DNA from: Chitinivorax tropicus
GTDB taxonomy: Bacteria > Pseudomonadota > Gammaproteobacteria > Burkholderiales > SCOH01
Length of the DNA stretch: 64,000 nt
Assembly (NCBI RefSeq): GCF_014202905.1
Contig: NZ_JACHHY010000004.1
Location: forward strand, 1-64,000
Reading direction: 5' to 3'
Shown here: positions 37,656 to 47,046 of the stretch, piece by piece
Layout of the letters: each line of letters begins with the position of its first letter
Position numbering within the stretch: position 1 is the first letter of the stretch
Notes under the pieces: model-generated
What the model saw: only the letters and a program-made list of their open reading frames with translations
Told to the model about the DNA's origin: nothing
The model's database searches: none
Translations under genes and position numbers: made by a program

Positions 37656-38627
37656 CTACAACCAGCCAGCCTTCTTGAAGCGCCGCCATAAAATGATATC
37701 CAGAATGGCCATCAGCCCGAGCGACATCGGGTAACCCAGCGCCCATTTCAGCTCTGGCATCCCTTCGAAATTCATACCGTAGACACCGGCGATCATAGTC
37801 GGCACTGCAAACAATGCACCCCAGGCGGCCAGCTTTTTGGTGATGGCGGAGTCATCCAGCGAGATCATCGATAAATTGACCTGAATGGCGGTATTCAACA
37901 TGTCACGAATGCTCTCGATGCTTTTGACGATGCGATCGAGATGGTCATAGATATCCCGATAGTATTCACCCATGCCGACACAGATGCTGGGCACGCGACC
38001 GCCATAGAGTTTGCTGACGGCCTCCAGGAGGGGGAGTGTTGCATGCTGAACAACCATCAGGTTGCGTTTGAGATCATAGAGTTCTTCGATGTTGGTCCTG
38101 GCAGAGGATGATCGCTCGAAAATGCGGTTTTCAATCGATTCAAGCTGCCGGTTCAGCCAGTCAATGATCGGGAAGTAGCGATCGACCACTGCGTCCATCA
38201 AGGCATACAGGACAAAGCCAGCACCGTGTTTCAGTAAATGTGGCTCGCTTTCACAGCGTTGACGTACATTCAGAAACCCAGCGGTACTACGGCTACGCAT
38301 CGAGAGGATGAAGTTTTTGCCGACGAAAATGCTGATTTCACCGACACGAAGTAGGTCATCTTCGTCAACCTCCAGCATGTGCATGCAACAGAACAGCGTG
38401 TCCCGATATTCTTCTATCTTTGGGCGTTGATGGCCGTGCTTGGCGTCTTCGATGGCGAGTTCGTGCAAGCCGAACTCCTCCCCCATGGTGTCGATCTCTT
38501 GGTCGGTCGGGTTTTTCAGGGCAACCCAGACAAAACGGTCAGGTTCCTTGATGTGTTCGCTGATGTCTTCGATGGATAATTCAGTCAACTTGCTGCCATT
38601 TTGATAGGCGGCGCAATTAATCAGCAT
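37656..38627 (-). CDS. corA: Magnesium/cobalt transporter CorA
   Basis: 323 residues. There is a long N-terminal cytoplasmic domain, then two C-terminal helices, the first ending in the signature YGMNF (VYGMNFEGMPEL). It forms a pentameric channel for Mg2+ (also Co2+, Ni2+), gated by metal in the cytoplasmic funnel. The C-terminus is basic (WRRFKKAGWL). It is convergent with the short transcription unit at 37.2-37.5 kb. Confidence 0.93.
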   Translation of the reverse strand: MLINCAAYQNGSKLTELSIEDISEHIKEPDRFVWVALKNPTDQEIDTMGEEFGLHELAIEDAKHGHQRPKIEEYRDTLFCCMHMLEVDEDDLLRVGEISIFVGKNFILSMRSRSTAGFLNVRQRCESEPHLLKHGAGFVLYALMDAVVDRYFPIIDWLNRQLESIENRIFERSSSARTNIEELYDLKRNLMVVQHATLPLLEAVSKLYGGRVPSICVGMGEYYRDIYDHLDRIVKSIESIRDMLNTAIQVNLSMISLDDSAITKKLAAWGALFAVPTMIAGVYGMNFEGMPELKWALGYPMSLGLMAILDIILWRRFKKAGWL

Positions 38628-38775
38628 GGTGTCGTCCGGATGGATGCTTTGGAAAGTACAGCTATGCTTTGCATGTCAGCACTGGGGTGGGTCGAATTGT
38701 AGCTGCAAGGCGGCTTGGCGGAAATGGTGCCGCTGGAATCCACCTTGGTTTGGCTGTGGATTCGGTAATATGGGA

Positions 38776-39222
38776 TCAGGCGGAGCCTAGTGTTCGGCCA
38801 GAGCCGAGGCTTTGCTGCTGGCCATCTGGCCCGTAGGTGGGCTGGCCGGTCTCCTGGCCGCGCAGGATGTGTAGCGCCTCGCGATTGTGTTGTAGTCGCT
38901 GATTGATCAATAGGCCATTGGATTGATTCAGTGCGGCTGCTCGATTGGCTCGCTCAGATAAGGCGGCCCATGCGGTGGCGATTGTGGGCTGTTGCAGAAA
39001 AAGCGTTTGTCGTGCGGCTGCATCCACGGGGAACCACACCAAACGTGCTTGTGACTGTTTGTCGATGTCTGCGACAAGGGTGCTTTTCTGGGTGGTCAAT
39101 TCCGGTAGTGTGGCAATGCTGCCTGTCATCAACATCTGTTGCTCGCGCTCAAGGATGACCAGTAGTGCCTCCACCCCGGCCAGCTCGGCCCGAAGGGCCG
39201 CCAACATTGCTTGAGCATCCAT
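38776..39222 (-). CDS. flgN: Flagellar chaperone FlgN
   Basis: 148 residues, helical and leucine-rich. Typical features are the N-terminal AELAGVEALLVILEREQQML and the C-terminal region with NQSNGLLINQRLQHNREALHIL. It chaperones the hook-filament junction proteins FlgK and FlgL to the export gate. It lies 10 bp after flgM on the same strand, the normal flgM-flgN pair. Confidence 0.88.
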   Translation of the reverse strand: MDAQAMLAALRAELAGVEALLVILEREQQMLMTGSIATLPELTTQKSTLVADIDKQSQARLVWFPVDAAARQTLFLQQPTIATAWAALSERANRAAALNQSNGLLINQRLQHNREALHILRGQETGQPTYGPDGQQQSLGSGRTLGSA

Positions 39223-39232
39223 GATGACGAGA

Positions 39233-39544
39233 TCAATCTTCCCGCTTGGCCAGTAATTCTTTCACGCTTGCGACCAATTTATCGGCAATCACATCGGCGT
39301 TGATTTTGAAACGGCCCTCCGAAATGGCCTGGCGGATTTCCGCCACGCGTGCGGAGTCGACTGTGGGCTGTTTGTTCAGGGCACCTTCCAGCGCTTGCAT
39401 CCGTAATGAAGTGGATGTCAATTCGACGTTGTCTGTGCGGGGCTTGCCACTGGTCTCGGTCGCGTCGGCTTTGGCGGGCAAGCGGGTAGTGCCGGGCTTG
39501 ACCCCTGAAGGTGTGATCGGCTTGCCTGAGTTATCGACTTTCAA
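39233..39544 (-). CDS. flgM: Anti-sigma-28 factor FlgM
   Basis: 103 residues. The N-terminal half is disordered (MKVDNSGKPITPSG) and the C-terminal half has the FliA-binding helices RVAEIRQAISEGRFKINADVIADKLV. FlgM holds FliA (sigma 28) until the hook is complete and is then exported. It has a sigma-28-like promoter 64 bp upstream, which gives the expected feedback. Confidence 0.95.
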   Translation of the reverse strand: MKVDNSGKPITPSGVKPGTTRLPAKADATETSGKPRTDNVELTSTSLRMQALEGALNKQPTVDSARVAEIRQAISEGRFKINADVIADKLVASVKELLAKRED

Positions 39545-39607
39545 GATCGTGCTCCACTAAATGTATCAGCCAAGCAGGCTGATACCAATATGCTGTTACT
39601 GGAAACC

Positions 39608-39634
39608 ATATCGGCACGATATGGGAAAACTTGA
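39608..39634 (-). promoter_or_regulatory. Sigma-28 (FliA) promoter for flgMN
   Basis: On the minus strand TCAAGTTT, 11 bp, then GCCGATAT. This differs from the FliA consensus TAAAGTTT-N11-GCCGATAA at only two positions. It lies 64 bp upstream of the flgM start. Confidence 0.8.
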
Positions 39635-39706
39635 GTGACAGCTGGTTGGAATCGACCCATCGGATATCTTGAGTGTTGCACAAAGCGGACGAATTTAGCA
39701 ACTCGC

Positions 39707-40387
39707 TCAGGGTGTCACAGTCACCTGGCCGACACCTGTCACTACGCCAGTAACCACCTGGCCGTTGTTGGTGCGGATGGAGACTGACTGCCCAAGCGCA
39801 GCTTGTCCGAGTGCTTTTCCCTCGCCCGAGACCTGAAAACCGTCCCCATTGACCAAGATCCTGACGCTTTGGCCTGGTTGAATGACGGCTGGTGCCCTGA
39901 GCATATCGGCCCGGAGCGGGATGCCTTGGCCAATGCCGACGACAGGTGTTTTGCCAAGTGCCTGATCGATGCTGCCAAGGGGGGGGGAGGGCAGTTGGCC
40001 GATCTCGACCCGCTGTAGTTGGACATCGGTGGCTTGGATCACCTCGCCGGCACGGATGGCGCGGCTGGCGACAACGGCTTGGCTGAACAGCTGGATATCC
40101 AGCGTGACATTGATGCTCCAGCCATCTCTGGCGCAGCGCACGCCAACGGTGCTGCGCCCGGACAGTCGGCCATTCGGTGGTAAATAGGCCTCTAGGCTGT
40201 CACAGGCTGGTAAGGATAGATTGGGGTCTAATTTGCGTGCGGTGATCTTGGCGTCGCTGTCAGCGAGCTGGCGTCGTGCAAATTGTTCAGCTGTGCGTGT
40301 CAGCAAGCTGAGGTCTTGCTTATCGGCAGCCTGACAGGTGATTCCCAGACCCAGCAAGCTGGTTAGAATGAGCGCGAAACGGATCAT
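39707..40387 (-). CDS. flgA: Flagellar P-ring chaperone FlgA
   Basis: 226 residues from the ATG at 40385-40387, which opens a signal peptide (MIRFALILTSLLGLGITCQA). The longer frame to 40642 is rejected. The SAF domain has ASRAIRAGEVIQATDVQL. The C-terminal VRILVNGDGFQVSGEGKALG and NGQVVTGVVTGVGQVTV match the FlgA family. It assists P-ring assembly in the periplasm. The usual divergent flgBCDE block is not next to it here. Confidence 0.93.
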   Translation of the reverse strand: MIRFALILTSLLGLGITCQAADKQDLSLLTRTAEQFARRQLADSDAKITARKLDPNLSLPACDSLEAYLPPNGRLSGRSTVGVRCARDGWSINVTLDIQLFSQAVVASRAIRAGEVIQATDVQLQRVEIGQLPSPPLGSIDQALGKTPVVGIGQGIPLRADMLRAPAVIQPGQSVRILVNGDGFQVSGEGKALGQAALGQSVSIRTNNGQVVTGVVTGVGQVTVTP

Positions 40388-40720
40388 TTGTTGATTGTAT
40401 GTCAAATCAGGTGGTGGAAGATACCAGCGATGTGCGTTGAAATGGCCCTCAGGCCTTGTTGTGCGGTGTGTTTTATGGGGTGGCGTGGTATTCTGTACAT
40501 GGCAGTCATTCGATGGTTGGCAGCGGCAGAGCTGGATGGTGAGGTTTTTTGGCGCGACCTGCTCGGCTGCTTGTCGGTACTCGATCCTGTTGTTGGTATC
40601 CATGACAATTTGCAGGCCATGTGATGGGTGCTTGCGACCCATTGCTCAGCCCTTACCCGTTACAGATGATTGCAATGTTGCAATCGATATCTGTCGGGTG
40701 ATGCAGGGAGTATTGAGAAT
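40388..40720. other. 333-bp region upstream of flgA and the 117-residue gene
   Basis: Divergent promoter region. The available frames are extensions of flgA or short and unsupported. I looked for sigma-54 (TGGCAC-N5-TTGC) and sigma-28 elements for flgA and saw none convincing. Confidence 0.4.
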
Positions 40721-41074
40721 ATGTATGTAATCGATCGTAATGTTGCGGTGATCAAGCCGAAACAGCTGTTTCTGGAATGGCTCAACAAGCTGCCCGAGAA
40801 CGATGTGCAATTGGCTTTGGACAATCTGCGCGCTGATTGCACGGTGTTGCTGATTCCGGAGTTCGAGGAGCCGGAGGAGGCGGTCTCATATATTGATGAT
40901 ATGTATGAGCAGATTTTCGAGGCGGAACTCGGCTCCTGGTGCACGGATCAGGCCATGTGGCCACGGGAGCGCAATCTGAAGGTGTTCTGGGAATGGTTTG
41001 ATGTCGAGATCCATACCATGGTTGTCGATACGTTGGATGAAGATGTTCCCCCGACACCACACGATGTGCATTGA
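40721..41074 (+). CDS. Conserved-looking acidic protein of unknown function
   Basis: 117 residues from ATG 40721, preceded by GGGAG. It is strongly acidic and rich in tryptophan (WCTDQAMWPRERNLKVFWEWFDVE), with two acidic patches (EFEEPEEAVSYIDD, DTLDEDV). There is no signal peptide or membrane helix. Composition and start quality suggest a real gene. The family was not recognised. It is divergent from flgA, but nothing ties it to flagella. Confidence 0.6.
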   Translation: MYVIDRNVAVIKPKQLFLEWLNKLPENDVQLALDNLRADCTVLLIPEFEEPEEAVSYIDDMYEQIFEAELGSWCTDQAMWPRERNLKVFWEWFDVEIHTMVVDTLDEDVPPTPHDVH

Positions 41075-41287
41075 TTGGCTCGTGCGCTGCTGACAGCTGT
41101 TCAGCTGCCGTGCAGCCAGGCCACCTACAATGAGCACGCTGGGAGGGATACTCGGTGGAAGTTGCCTGTAGCGGGTGATATTCACGGCTTCCGCCGCGTG
41201 CTTGCATGGACAATGCGGAGCCCCATCTGACGCCGAGCCTGGCCCGTACCGCACGGTTTATGCGGGATGAACATCTTGGGAGTTTCA

Positions 41288-41977
41288 ATGCGCCATTTGA
41301 CGATTGCAGCTTTGTGTGGCTTGGTGTTGGCGGGCCTGGCTCAGGCCGAGCCACTCAATTACAACGTGGTCAATCTACAGGCCGAGGCTCGACGAGAGGT
41401 GCCAAACGACCTCATGGCGGTGACCATGTTCACCGAGCAGAACGACGGCGATGCCAGTCGGTTGTCCGCCAATTTGAACAAAGCCTTGACCGCCGCGAAG
41501 GTAATGGCGGACGCCTATCCCAAGATCAAGTTCTACTCAGGCGAGAACCAGACCTACCCAGTGTACGACAACAAGAACCGTGCAACCGGTTGGCGTGGCC
41601 GTGCCGAGGCCAGGCTGGAGTGCCGTGATTTCAAACAGTGCGCGGAATTGATCGGCAAGATGCAATCGGTGTTGCAGATCGGGCAGTGGACGTTCTCGAT
41701 TTCGCCTGAACGTCGGCGTGATGTCGAGAACGAGTTGATCGGTGATGCGCTACAGGCATTCAATCAACGGGCCGAGATCGTGCGAGCAAGCCTGAAGGCC
41801 AAGAGCGTCAAGGTGGTGAACCTGAACGTGAATGGCGGCGGGGGTGAGCCGCCGCCACCGGTCTATGCAAAGCGTGCCATGGCGATGGCCATGGAAGCAG
41901 CCCCCGCGCCAGTCGCGGAGGGGGGCACAGGCGCCATCACCGTCACGGTGTCTGGCTCGGTACAGTTGGTGGAATAG
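41288..41977 (+). CDS. Exported SIMPL-domain (DUF541) protein
   Basis: 229 residues from ATG 41288 with signal peptide MRHLTIAALCGLVLAGLAQA. The SIMPL/DUF541 domain is recognisable from NLQAEARREVPNDLMAVTMFTEQ, the repeated helix-strand pattern, and the end GAITVTVSGSVQLVE. YPVYDNKNRATGWRGRAEARLE is typical. Periplasmic; members such as YggE affect oxidative stress tolerance, but the mechanism is unclear. A second start at 41267 would add seven residues before the signal. Confidence 0.85.
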   Translation: MRHLTIAALCGLVLAGLAQAEPLNYNVVNLQAEARREVPNDLMAVTMFTEQNDGDASRLSANLNKALTAAKVMADAYPKIKFYSGENQTYPVYDNKNRATGWRGRAEARLECRDFKQCAELIGKMQSVLQIGQWTFSISPERRRDVENELIGDALQAFNQRAEIVRASLKAKSVKVVNLNVNGGGGEPPPPVYAKRAMAMAMEAAPAPVAEGGTGAITVTVSGSVQLVE

Positions 41978-42226
41978 CAGTTCGTTACACCGCCCGCAGC
42001 CTGCCCCGGAAACGGCCAGGAGCAGGGGTGTGCAGGTCTGGCAGATAAGCGCCGTGCCGGAGGGTGGTTAACCCCTCAGGCTGATTGCAGCCTGCCGGTT
42101 CGGCGGGGACGGATCAGGGCGAGCGAGAGAAGATATTGAGCGGATTCTCGCGCAAGGCCGGTTATACTTCATCATTATCTGCCTACCTCAATGCCATGCT
42201 GGCGCTGTCTGGCGTGGCTTATTTTT

Positions 42227-43342
42227 ATGTCGCAACACGTATTTTCCCCAGACACCGACGGGCAATTGTCGCCCGCACAATGGTATGCCGCTGCAGCCAC
42301 CCGTGAAGGGTTCATTGCGGACGCCGCCCAAGCCAGCGCGATTCAACACTTGCAGACGTTGTATGAGGCGTTGCTTGAATTCAAGCGCAAGCGCCACCGA
42401 CCATTCGGCAAATGGTTGCCCACGCCGGATCTGCCGCAAGGGCTGTATTTCTGGGGGGGCGTGGGGCGGGGTAAAAGTTTTCTGATGGATTCGTTTTTCA
42501 GCTGCGTACCATATAAACGGAAGGGCCGGTTGCATTTCCACCACTTCATGCACGATGTGCATGCCGAGATGCGCACGCTGAAGAATGAGCCAGATCCGCT
42601 GCAGACGGTCGCTGAACGGATTGCCAAAAAATATCGCCTGCTGTGTTTTGATGAATTCCATGTATCGGATATTGCCGATGCCATGATTCTGGGGCGGTTG
42701 CTGACGGCCTTATTCGAGCTGGGGGTGGTGCTGGTCATGACGTCCAATTACGAGCCGGATGGCCTTTACCCGAATGGCTTGCAGCGTATCAATTTCCTGC
42801 CGACCATCGATCTGCTGAAAGCACACTTGAAGGTGGTGAATGTTGATGGGGGCAATGATTACCGCCTGCGCAGTCTGCAACGGATCGAAACCTATCTGAG
42901 CCCTGTTGGGCCAAGCACCCATGGCCAACTCGACCATGCCTTCAATGAGGTGGCAACCGCTGCGGATCTGAAGCCGGAAATCGTGTTGGAAGGACGTAAG
43001 ATCAAATGTGTGCGTCACGCGCCAGGGGTGATCTGGTTCGATTTCATGGAAATATGTGGCGGGCCGCGCTCCCAGACCGATTACCTGGAAATCGCACGTG
43101 AATACTCGACCGTCATCGTGTCGGATGTGCCGCGCCTGTGCGAGAAGGATGCGTCTGCTGCCCGCAGGTTCACCTGGCTGGTGGACGTGTTTTACGACAG
43201 CCGCGTCAAGTTGATCCTGTCCGCTGAGGTGGCGCCTGACGACCTGTATACACAAGGGGTGCAGGCCAGTGAGTTCTTCCGCACAGCCAGCCGTCTGCAG
43301 GAGATGCAGACAGCGGAGTATCTGGGCTTGGCGCATCGCTGA
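42227..43342 (+). CDS. zapE: Cell-division ATPase ZapE
   Basis: 371 residues from ATG 42227. Walker A is GGVGRGKSFLMDSFF, then RLHFHHFMHDVHAEM, Walker B LLCFDEFHVSDIADAMIL and VMTSNYEPDGLYPNGLQR, all typical of the AFG1/ZapE AAA family. ZapE acts at the division septum on the FtsZ ring, mainly under low oxygen or stress. It stands alone. Confidence 0.93.
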   Translation: MSQHVFSPDTDGQLSPAQWYAAAATREGFIADAAQASAIQHLQTLYEALLEFKRKRHRPFGKWLPTPDLPQGLYFWGGVGRGKSFLMDSFFSCVPYKRKGRLHFHHFMHDVHAEMRTLKNEPDPLQTVAERIAKKYRLLCFDEFHVSDIADAMILGRLLTALFELGVVLVMTSNYEPDGLYPNGLQRINFLPTIDLLKAHLKVVNVDGGNDYRLRSLQRIETYLSPVGPSTHGQLDHAFNEVATAADLKPEIVLEGRKIKCVRHAPGVIWFDFMEICGGPRSQTDYLEIAREYSTVIVSDVPRLCEKDASAARRFTWLVDVFYDSRVKLILSAEVAPDDLYTQGVQASEFFRTASRLQEMQTAEYLGLAHR

Positions 43343-43591
43343 GCGGGTGCGGCCAAGATCGTGCCCGGTCACTCTCCATCCGCCCTTGGGCTGACATGTC
43401 TTGATCGGTGCATTGGGGTGTGGCCCTGATCCACAGGGCATCAATATTTGAATGTGTGGATGTTTGAAGGGGTGGCCTGTATGGTATGCCACGATGGTTT
43501 GCATTTTTAGGAAGCCAGCGCTGGCGCGCTTTACAGCCAAAAATTTCACCAACGACAGGCCCAGCAGCTATAGTGTTTGCAAGGGGGATGC

Positions 43592-45193
43592 ATGCACTCA
43601 ATCCGGTTTCGTTTAAGCGTCCTGTACATCGTCGTGGTGACGCTCATCTTGGCCATTTCCGGCGCTTACTCGCAATACCAGCTCTCCAAAGAGCTGGAGC
43701 AGCGGTTTGATCAGCTGCGCCACGGGGTGGTGACCCGGCTGCAGATCAGTTTGCCTTCGGCGTTGTGGGACTTGGATGAGGCGAAGGTCAACAGCATCAT
43801 CGAAGCGGAGATGTTGCCCGTCGAGGTACGGGGCATCCGGGTTTTCGACAGTGCGGTCAGCCTGTTTGCCGGCAAGATGCGTGATGAGCAAGGCAAGATT
43901 GTCACGGTCAAGCCGCAGCTGAAGATCGACGGTTTGCCTTACGAAAGCAATCTCTACTTCCGCAGCAATGTCGAGCGGGGTAATGATGATGCAACGCAGC
44001 GTGCCTTGGTGGGCAAGGCTGTGGTGTATTTCTCGCGTGAAAAGATCGATGCCACCTTGACCGCCGAGCTGATCCGCAAGCTGATCGAAGTGGTGGTGGT
44101 GGACTGCGTGCTGCTGTTTGCCCTGATCCTCAGCCTGCGCCTGGTGTTCGATCCTTTGGCCCGCTTGCGGGATGCGCTTTTCGATCTGGCGCGGCATGAT
44201 AGTGATGAGGTGGAGGAGTTGCAGGAGGAACGCCGTGACGAGTTCGGTGATGTCATCCGTGGCTTCAACAGCATTCAGCGCAAGGTGAAAAGCGTCATCG
44301 AGCGGCGGCGGCAGGCCGAGGAAGAGGCTCGTTCTGCAGAGGAGGAGGCCCGTCAGGCCACCCGCAAGGCAGAATCGGCGCTGGAGGAGCTGAAAGAGGC
44401 GCAGGAGTCGCTGCTGCAATCCGAGAAGCTGGCATCGTTGGGTGGCTTGGTGGCTGGCGTGGCGCATGAGATCAACACGCCGGTCGGGGTGACCTTGACC
44501 AGTGCCTCTGTGTTGAAGCAGGCGTCGGAGCAGATTCGCGCGGTGATGGCTTCCGGCCAGATCAAAAAGTCGGAGATCAATGCCTACATCGATACGGCGG
44601 ATGAAAGCGCCAGATTGATCATGACCAATGCGGATCGGGCGGCACATCTGATCCAGAGCTTCAAGCAGATTGCGGCAGACCAGACCAGTGAGATCCGGCG
44701 CCAGTTCGATCTGAAACAGTACATTGAAGAAGTCATCACCAGTCTTCATCCCAAGATCAAGCACACACATGTGACGGTGCATGTCCTCTGTGAGCAACGG
44801 ATCGAGATCGATGGCTATCCGGGTGCCTTTGCGCAGGTCATCACCAACCTGATCATCAATGCGTTGACCCATGCCTTTCCCGATGAGCGGGAGGGGCGCA
44901 TCAATATCCATGCAGACTTGATGACAGATTGGGTGGAGGTGCGATTCGAAGATGATGGCGTGGGGATTCCACAGGAATTCCAGGCCAGGATTTTCGATCC
45001 GTTCTTCACCACCCGGCGCGGCCAGGGCGGAACGGGCCTAGGGTTGAACATCGTCTACAACATCATCACCAAACAATTTGGTGGCACGATCCATGCCCGG
45101 AGCGAGGTGGGTAAAGGTACCGCATTCATTTTGCGCTTTCCGCTCACAGCACCAGAGGGCAACAGCAACAGTATTGGCCTGCCCAGAGTGTGA
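43592..45193 (+). CDS. Sensor histidine kinase, partner of the HD-GYP regulator
   Basis: 533 residues from ATG 43592 with AAGGGGG immediately upstream; a TTG at 43577 is also in frame. One membrane helix is at about 7-27 and a second at about 165-185. The periplasmic sensor lies between. A coiled coil rich in E, A and R (about 235-275) follows. The HisKA His is in AGVAHEINTPVGVTL and the ATPase boxes are NLIINALTHAF, DDGVGIP and GGTGLGLNIVYN. It is separated by 176 bp from a response regulator with HD-GYP output, so the pair likely controls c-di-GMP turnover. Confidence 0.9.
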   Translation: MHSIRFRLSVLYIVVVTLILAISGAYSQYQLSKELEQRFDQLRHGVVTRLQISLPSALWDLDEAKVNSIIEAEMLPVEVRGIRVFDSAVSLFAGKMRDEQGKIVTVKPQLKIDGLPYESNLYFRSNVERGNDDATQRALVGKAVVYFSREKIDATLTAELIRKLIEVVVVDCVLLFALILSLRLVFDPLARLRDALFDLARHDSDEVEELQEERRDEFGDVIRGFNSIQRKVKSVIERRRQAEEEARSAEEEARQATRKAESALEELKEAQESLLQSEKLASLGGLVAGVAHEINTPVGVTLTSASVLKQASEQIRAVMASGQIKKSEINAYIDTADESARLIMTNADRAAHLIQSFKQIAADQTSEIRRQFDLKQYIEEVITSLHPKIKHTHVTVHVLCEQRIEIDGYPGAFAQVITNLIINALTHAFPDEREGRINIHADLMTDWVEVRFEDDGVGIPQEFQARIFDPFFTTRRGQGGTGLGLNIVYNIITKQFGGTIHARSEVGKGTAFILRFPLTAPEGNSNSIGLPRV

Positions 45194-45369
45194 CGGGGCT
45201 GGACGCCTTGGCCTGCCTACATGTCAACCTAAGTTGATGGGCAGCTGGTTTGTGGTAATACGCATGTCGATGACACGCTGAATCTGTCACGGGCCATGGT
45301 CCGCCGTATGGCAGGCTCATTGCAACCCTGTCGGCAGCGCCTTCTTAACCAGATGTGAGGAGCACCCGC

Positions 45370-46956
45370 ATGAGTGGTGGGGATAATGCAGATGACAGCT
45401 GGATCATTGATGACGATGCGGGTGCTGAGCCCTCCAACCCGCTTGAAAACAAGCCGTGGCGGGTATTGATCGTTGATGATGAAGCCGATGTCCACTCGGT
45501 GACCAAACTGGCATTGCGGAATGTGACATTCAAGGGAAGGCCACTGGAGCTGTTGTCTGCCTACACCGGACGGGAAGCCGCCGCCGTTTTGCGGGCCGAT
45601 CGTGAGATAGCGCTGGTGCTGTTGGATGTGGTGATGGAGTCTGATGATGCGGGCCTGAAGCTGGTCGAGCTGATCCGTGGTGACATCAACAACCAGCTGG
45701 TGCGCATTGTGTTGCGTACCGGCCAGCCAGGTCAGGCGCCTGAGCAACGGGTGATCGTTGACTACGACATCAATGATTACAAAGCCAAGACCGAGCTGAC
45801 CACGCAAAAGCTGTTCACCACGGTGATCGCCTCGTTACGGGCCTATGAGGGATTGGTGACGATCGAGCGCAGTCGGGCTGGGCTGTCCAAGATCCTGGAG
45901 GGGGCCACCAACCTCTATCAAGTGCATTCCTTGCGTGAGTTGGCTTCCGGCGTGCTCAATCAGATCAGTGCCATTCTGGATGTCGGGGCAGATGGCATGC
46001 TGTGTGTGGTTCAGAACCGGCAGGGCGCGGGCATGATGCCGCAAGTCATCGCCGCGACCGGCAATTACACCGCCATGTCGGACGACCACCAGATCATGGA
46101 TGAGCAGCCTGCAGCCAAAGCGGTGGCGCGGGCGCTGGCGGAAGGGCGTAGTGTATTCGACCATCCGCTGGATGTGCTGTACACCAAGACCATGCAAGGG
46201 CATGAGTTCGCCATTCTGGTCACGCCACCGTGGCCGCTGGCGGACATCCAGCGCGACTTGCTGGAGGTGTTCTGCAACCGGATCGCCGCCGCATTCGATA
46301 ACCTATATCTCTACGACCAATTGCGCAAAGCGCAGGAAGCCACGGTTTCCGCATTGGCTGATCTGGCTGAATTCCGCGACAAGGACACGGGGGGGCATGT
46401 GCAGCGGGTGCGCCTATTGACCGATGCCATTACGCGGATACTGTATCAGCAAGGTAAATTCAGTAACGACCTGACGCCCGAGTTTCTGGAAATGGTCGGT
46501 ATCGCCAGTATTCTCCACGACGTGGGCAAGGTTGGGACGCCAGATCGTGTTTTGCTCAAACCGGCCCGGCATACACCGGAGGAGCGGGCGATCATGGAGG
46601 AGCATGCTGAGATCGGTGAGGTGGTATTGGCTCGCGCCTCTGAAATGGTGGATGGCACCAGCTATCTGACATTCGGTGCCCAGATCGCAGGCTATCACCA
46701 TGAACATGTCGATGGCAGCGGCTACCCCAGGGGGCTCAAAAGGGATGAAATTCCGCTTGCTGCGCGGATCGTGGCCGTGGTGGATGTCTTTGATGCATTG
46801 CTGCACCGGCGACCATACAAGGAGCCTTGGCCATTGGTGGAAGTCATGCAGTACATCAGTGAACGCAGCGGCAAACAGTTTGACCCTGATGTCGTGGATG
46901 CACTGGCGTTCTGCGTCAAGGATGGGCTGCCAGCCTGGCTGCAGGACGGCGAGTGA
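45370..46956 (+). CDS. Response regulator with DUF3369 and HD-GYP domains
   Basis: 528 residues from ATG 45370, preceded by GAGGAG. Receiver domain: VLIVDDEADVHSV and phospho-acceptor Asp in LVLLDVVMES. A middle DUF3369 (GAF-like) domain follows (about 150-310). The C-terminal HD-GYP domain has HDVGKVGTPD and HHEHVDGSGYPRGL, so the metal ligands and GYP motif are intact. It should hydrolyse c-di-GMP when activated by the adjacent histidine kinase. It may affect the flagellar and PilZ functions encoded elsewhere in the window. Confidence 0.93.
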   Translation: MSGGDNADDSWIIDDDAGAEPSNPLENKPWRVLIVDDEADVHSVTKLALRNVTFKGRPLELLSAYTGREAAAVLRADREIALVLLDVVMESDDAGLKLVELIRGDINNQLVRIVLRTGQPGQAPEQRVIVDYDINDYKAKTELTTQKLFTTVIASLRAYEGLVTIERSRAGLSKILEGATNLYQVHSLRELASGVLNQISAILDVGADGMLCVVQNRQGAGMMPQVIAATGNYTAMSDDHQIMDEQPAAKAVARALAEGRSVFDHPLDVLYTKTMQGHEFAILVTPPWPLADIQRDLLEVFCNRIAAAFDNLYLYDQLRKAQEATVSALADLAEFRDKDTGGHVQRVRLLTDAITRILYQQGKFSNDLTPEFLEMVGIASILHDVGKVGTPDRVLLKPARHTPEERAIMEEHAEIGEVVLARASEMVDGTSYLTFGAQIAGYHHEHVDGSGYPRGLKRDEIPLAARIVAVVDVFDALLHRRPYKEPWPLVEVMQYISERSGKQFDPDVVDALAFCVKDGLPAWLQDGE

Positions 46957-46972
46957 TAGGGGGCGGGTCAAG

Positions 46973-47001
46973 CAGCCATGGCACCCCTGGGTGCCATGGC
47001 T
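46973..47001 (+). terminator. Terminator after the HD-GYP gene
   Basis: Perfect 13-bp stem CAGCCATGGCACC / GGTGCCATGGCTG with a 3-nt loop, followed by TTTC. It also separates the gene from the convergent tricorn-like gene. Confidence 0.8.
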
Positions 47002-47046
47002 GTTTCAGTGTGGGCAGGTATCACACGACAGTGTGGCCCACATCGC

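Noticed and set aside
43428-43444. GCCCTG-ATCCA-CAGGGC hairpin as a zapE terminator
   Set aside because: Stem is only 6 bp and there is no T-run.
43613-44911. 432-codon minus-strand frame inside the histidine kinase gene
   Set aside because: Antisense shadow. The kinase motifs on the plus strand are complete and the frame has low-complexity Leu/Gln/His composition.
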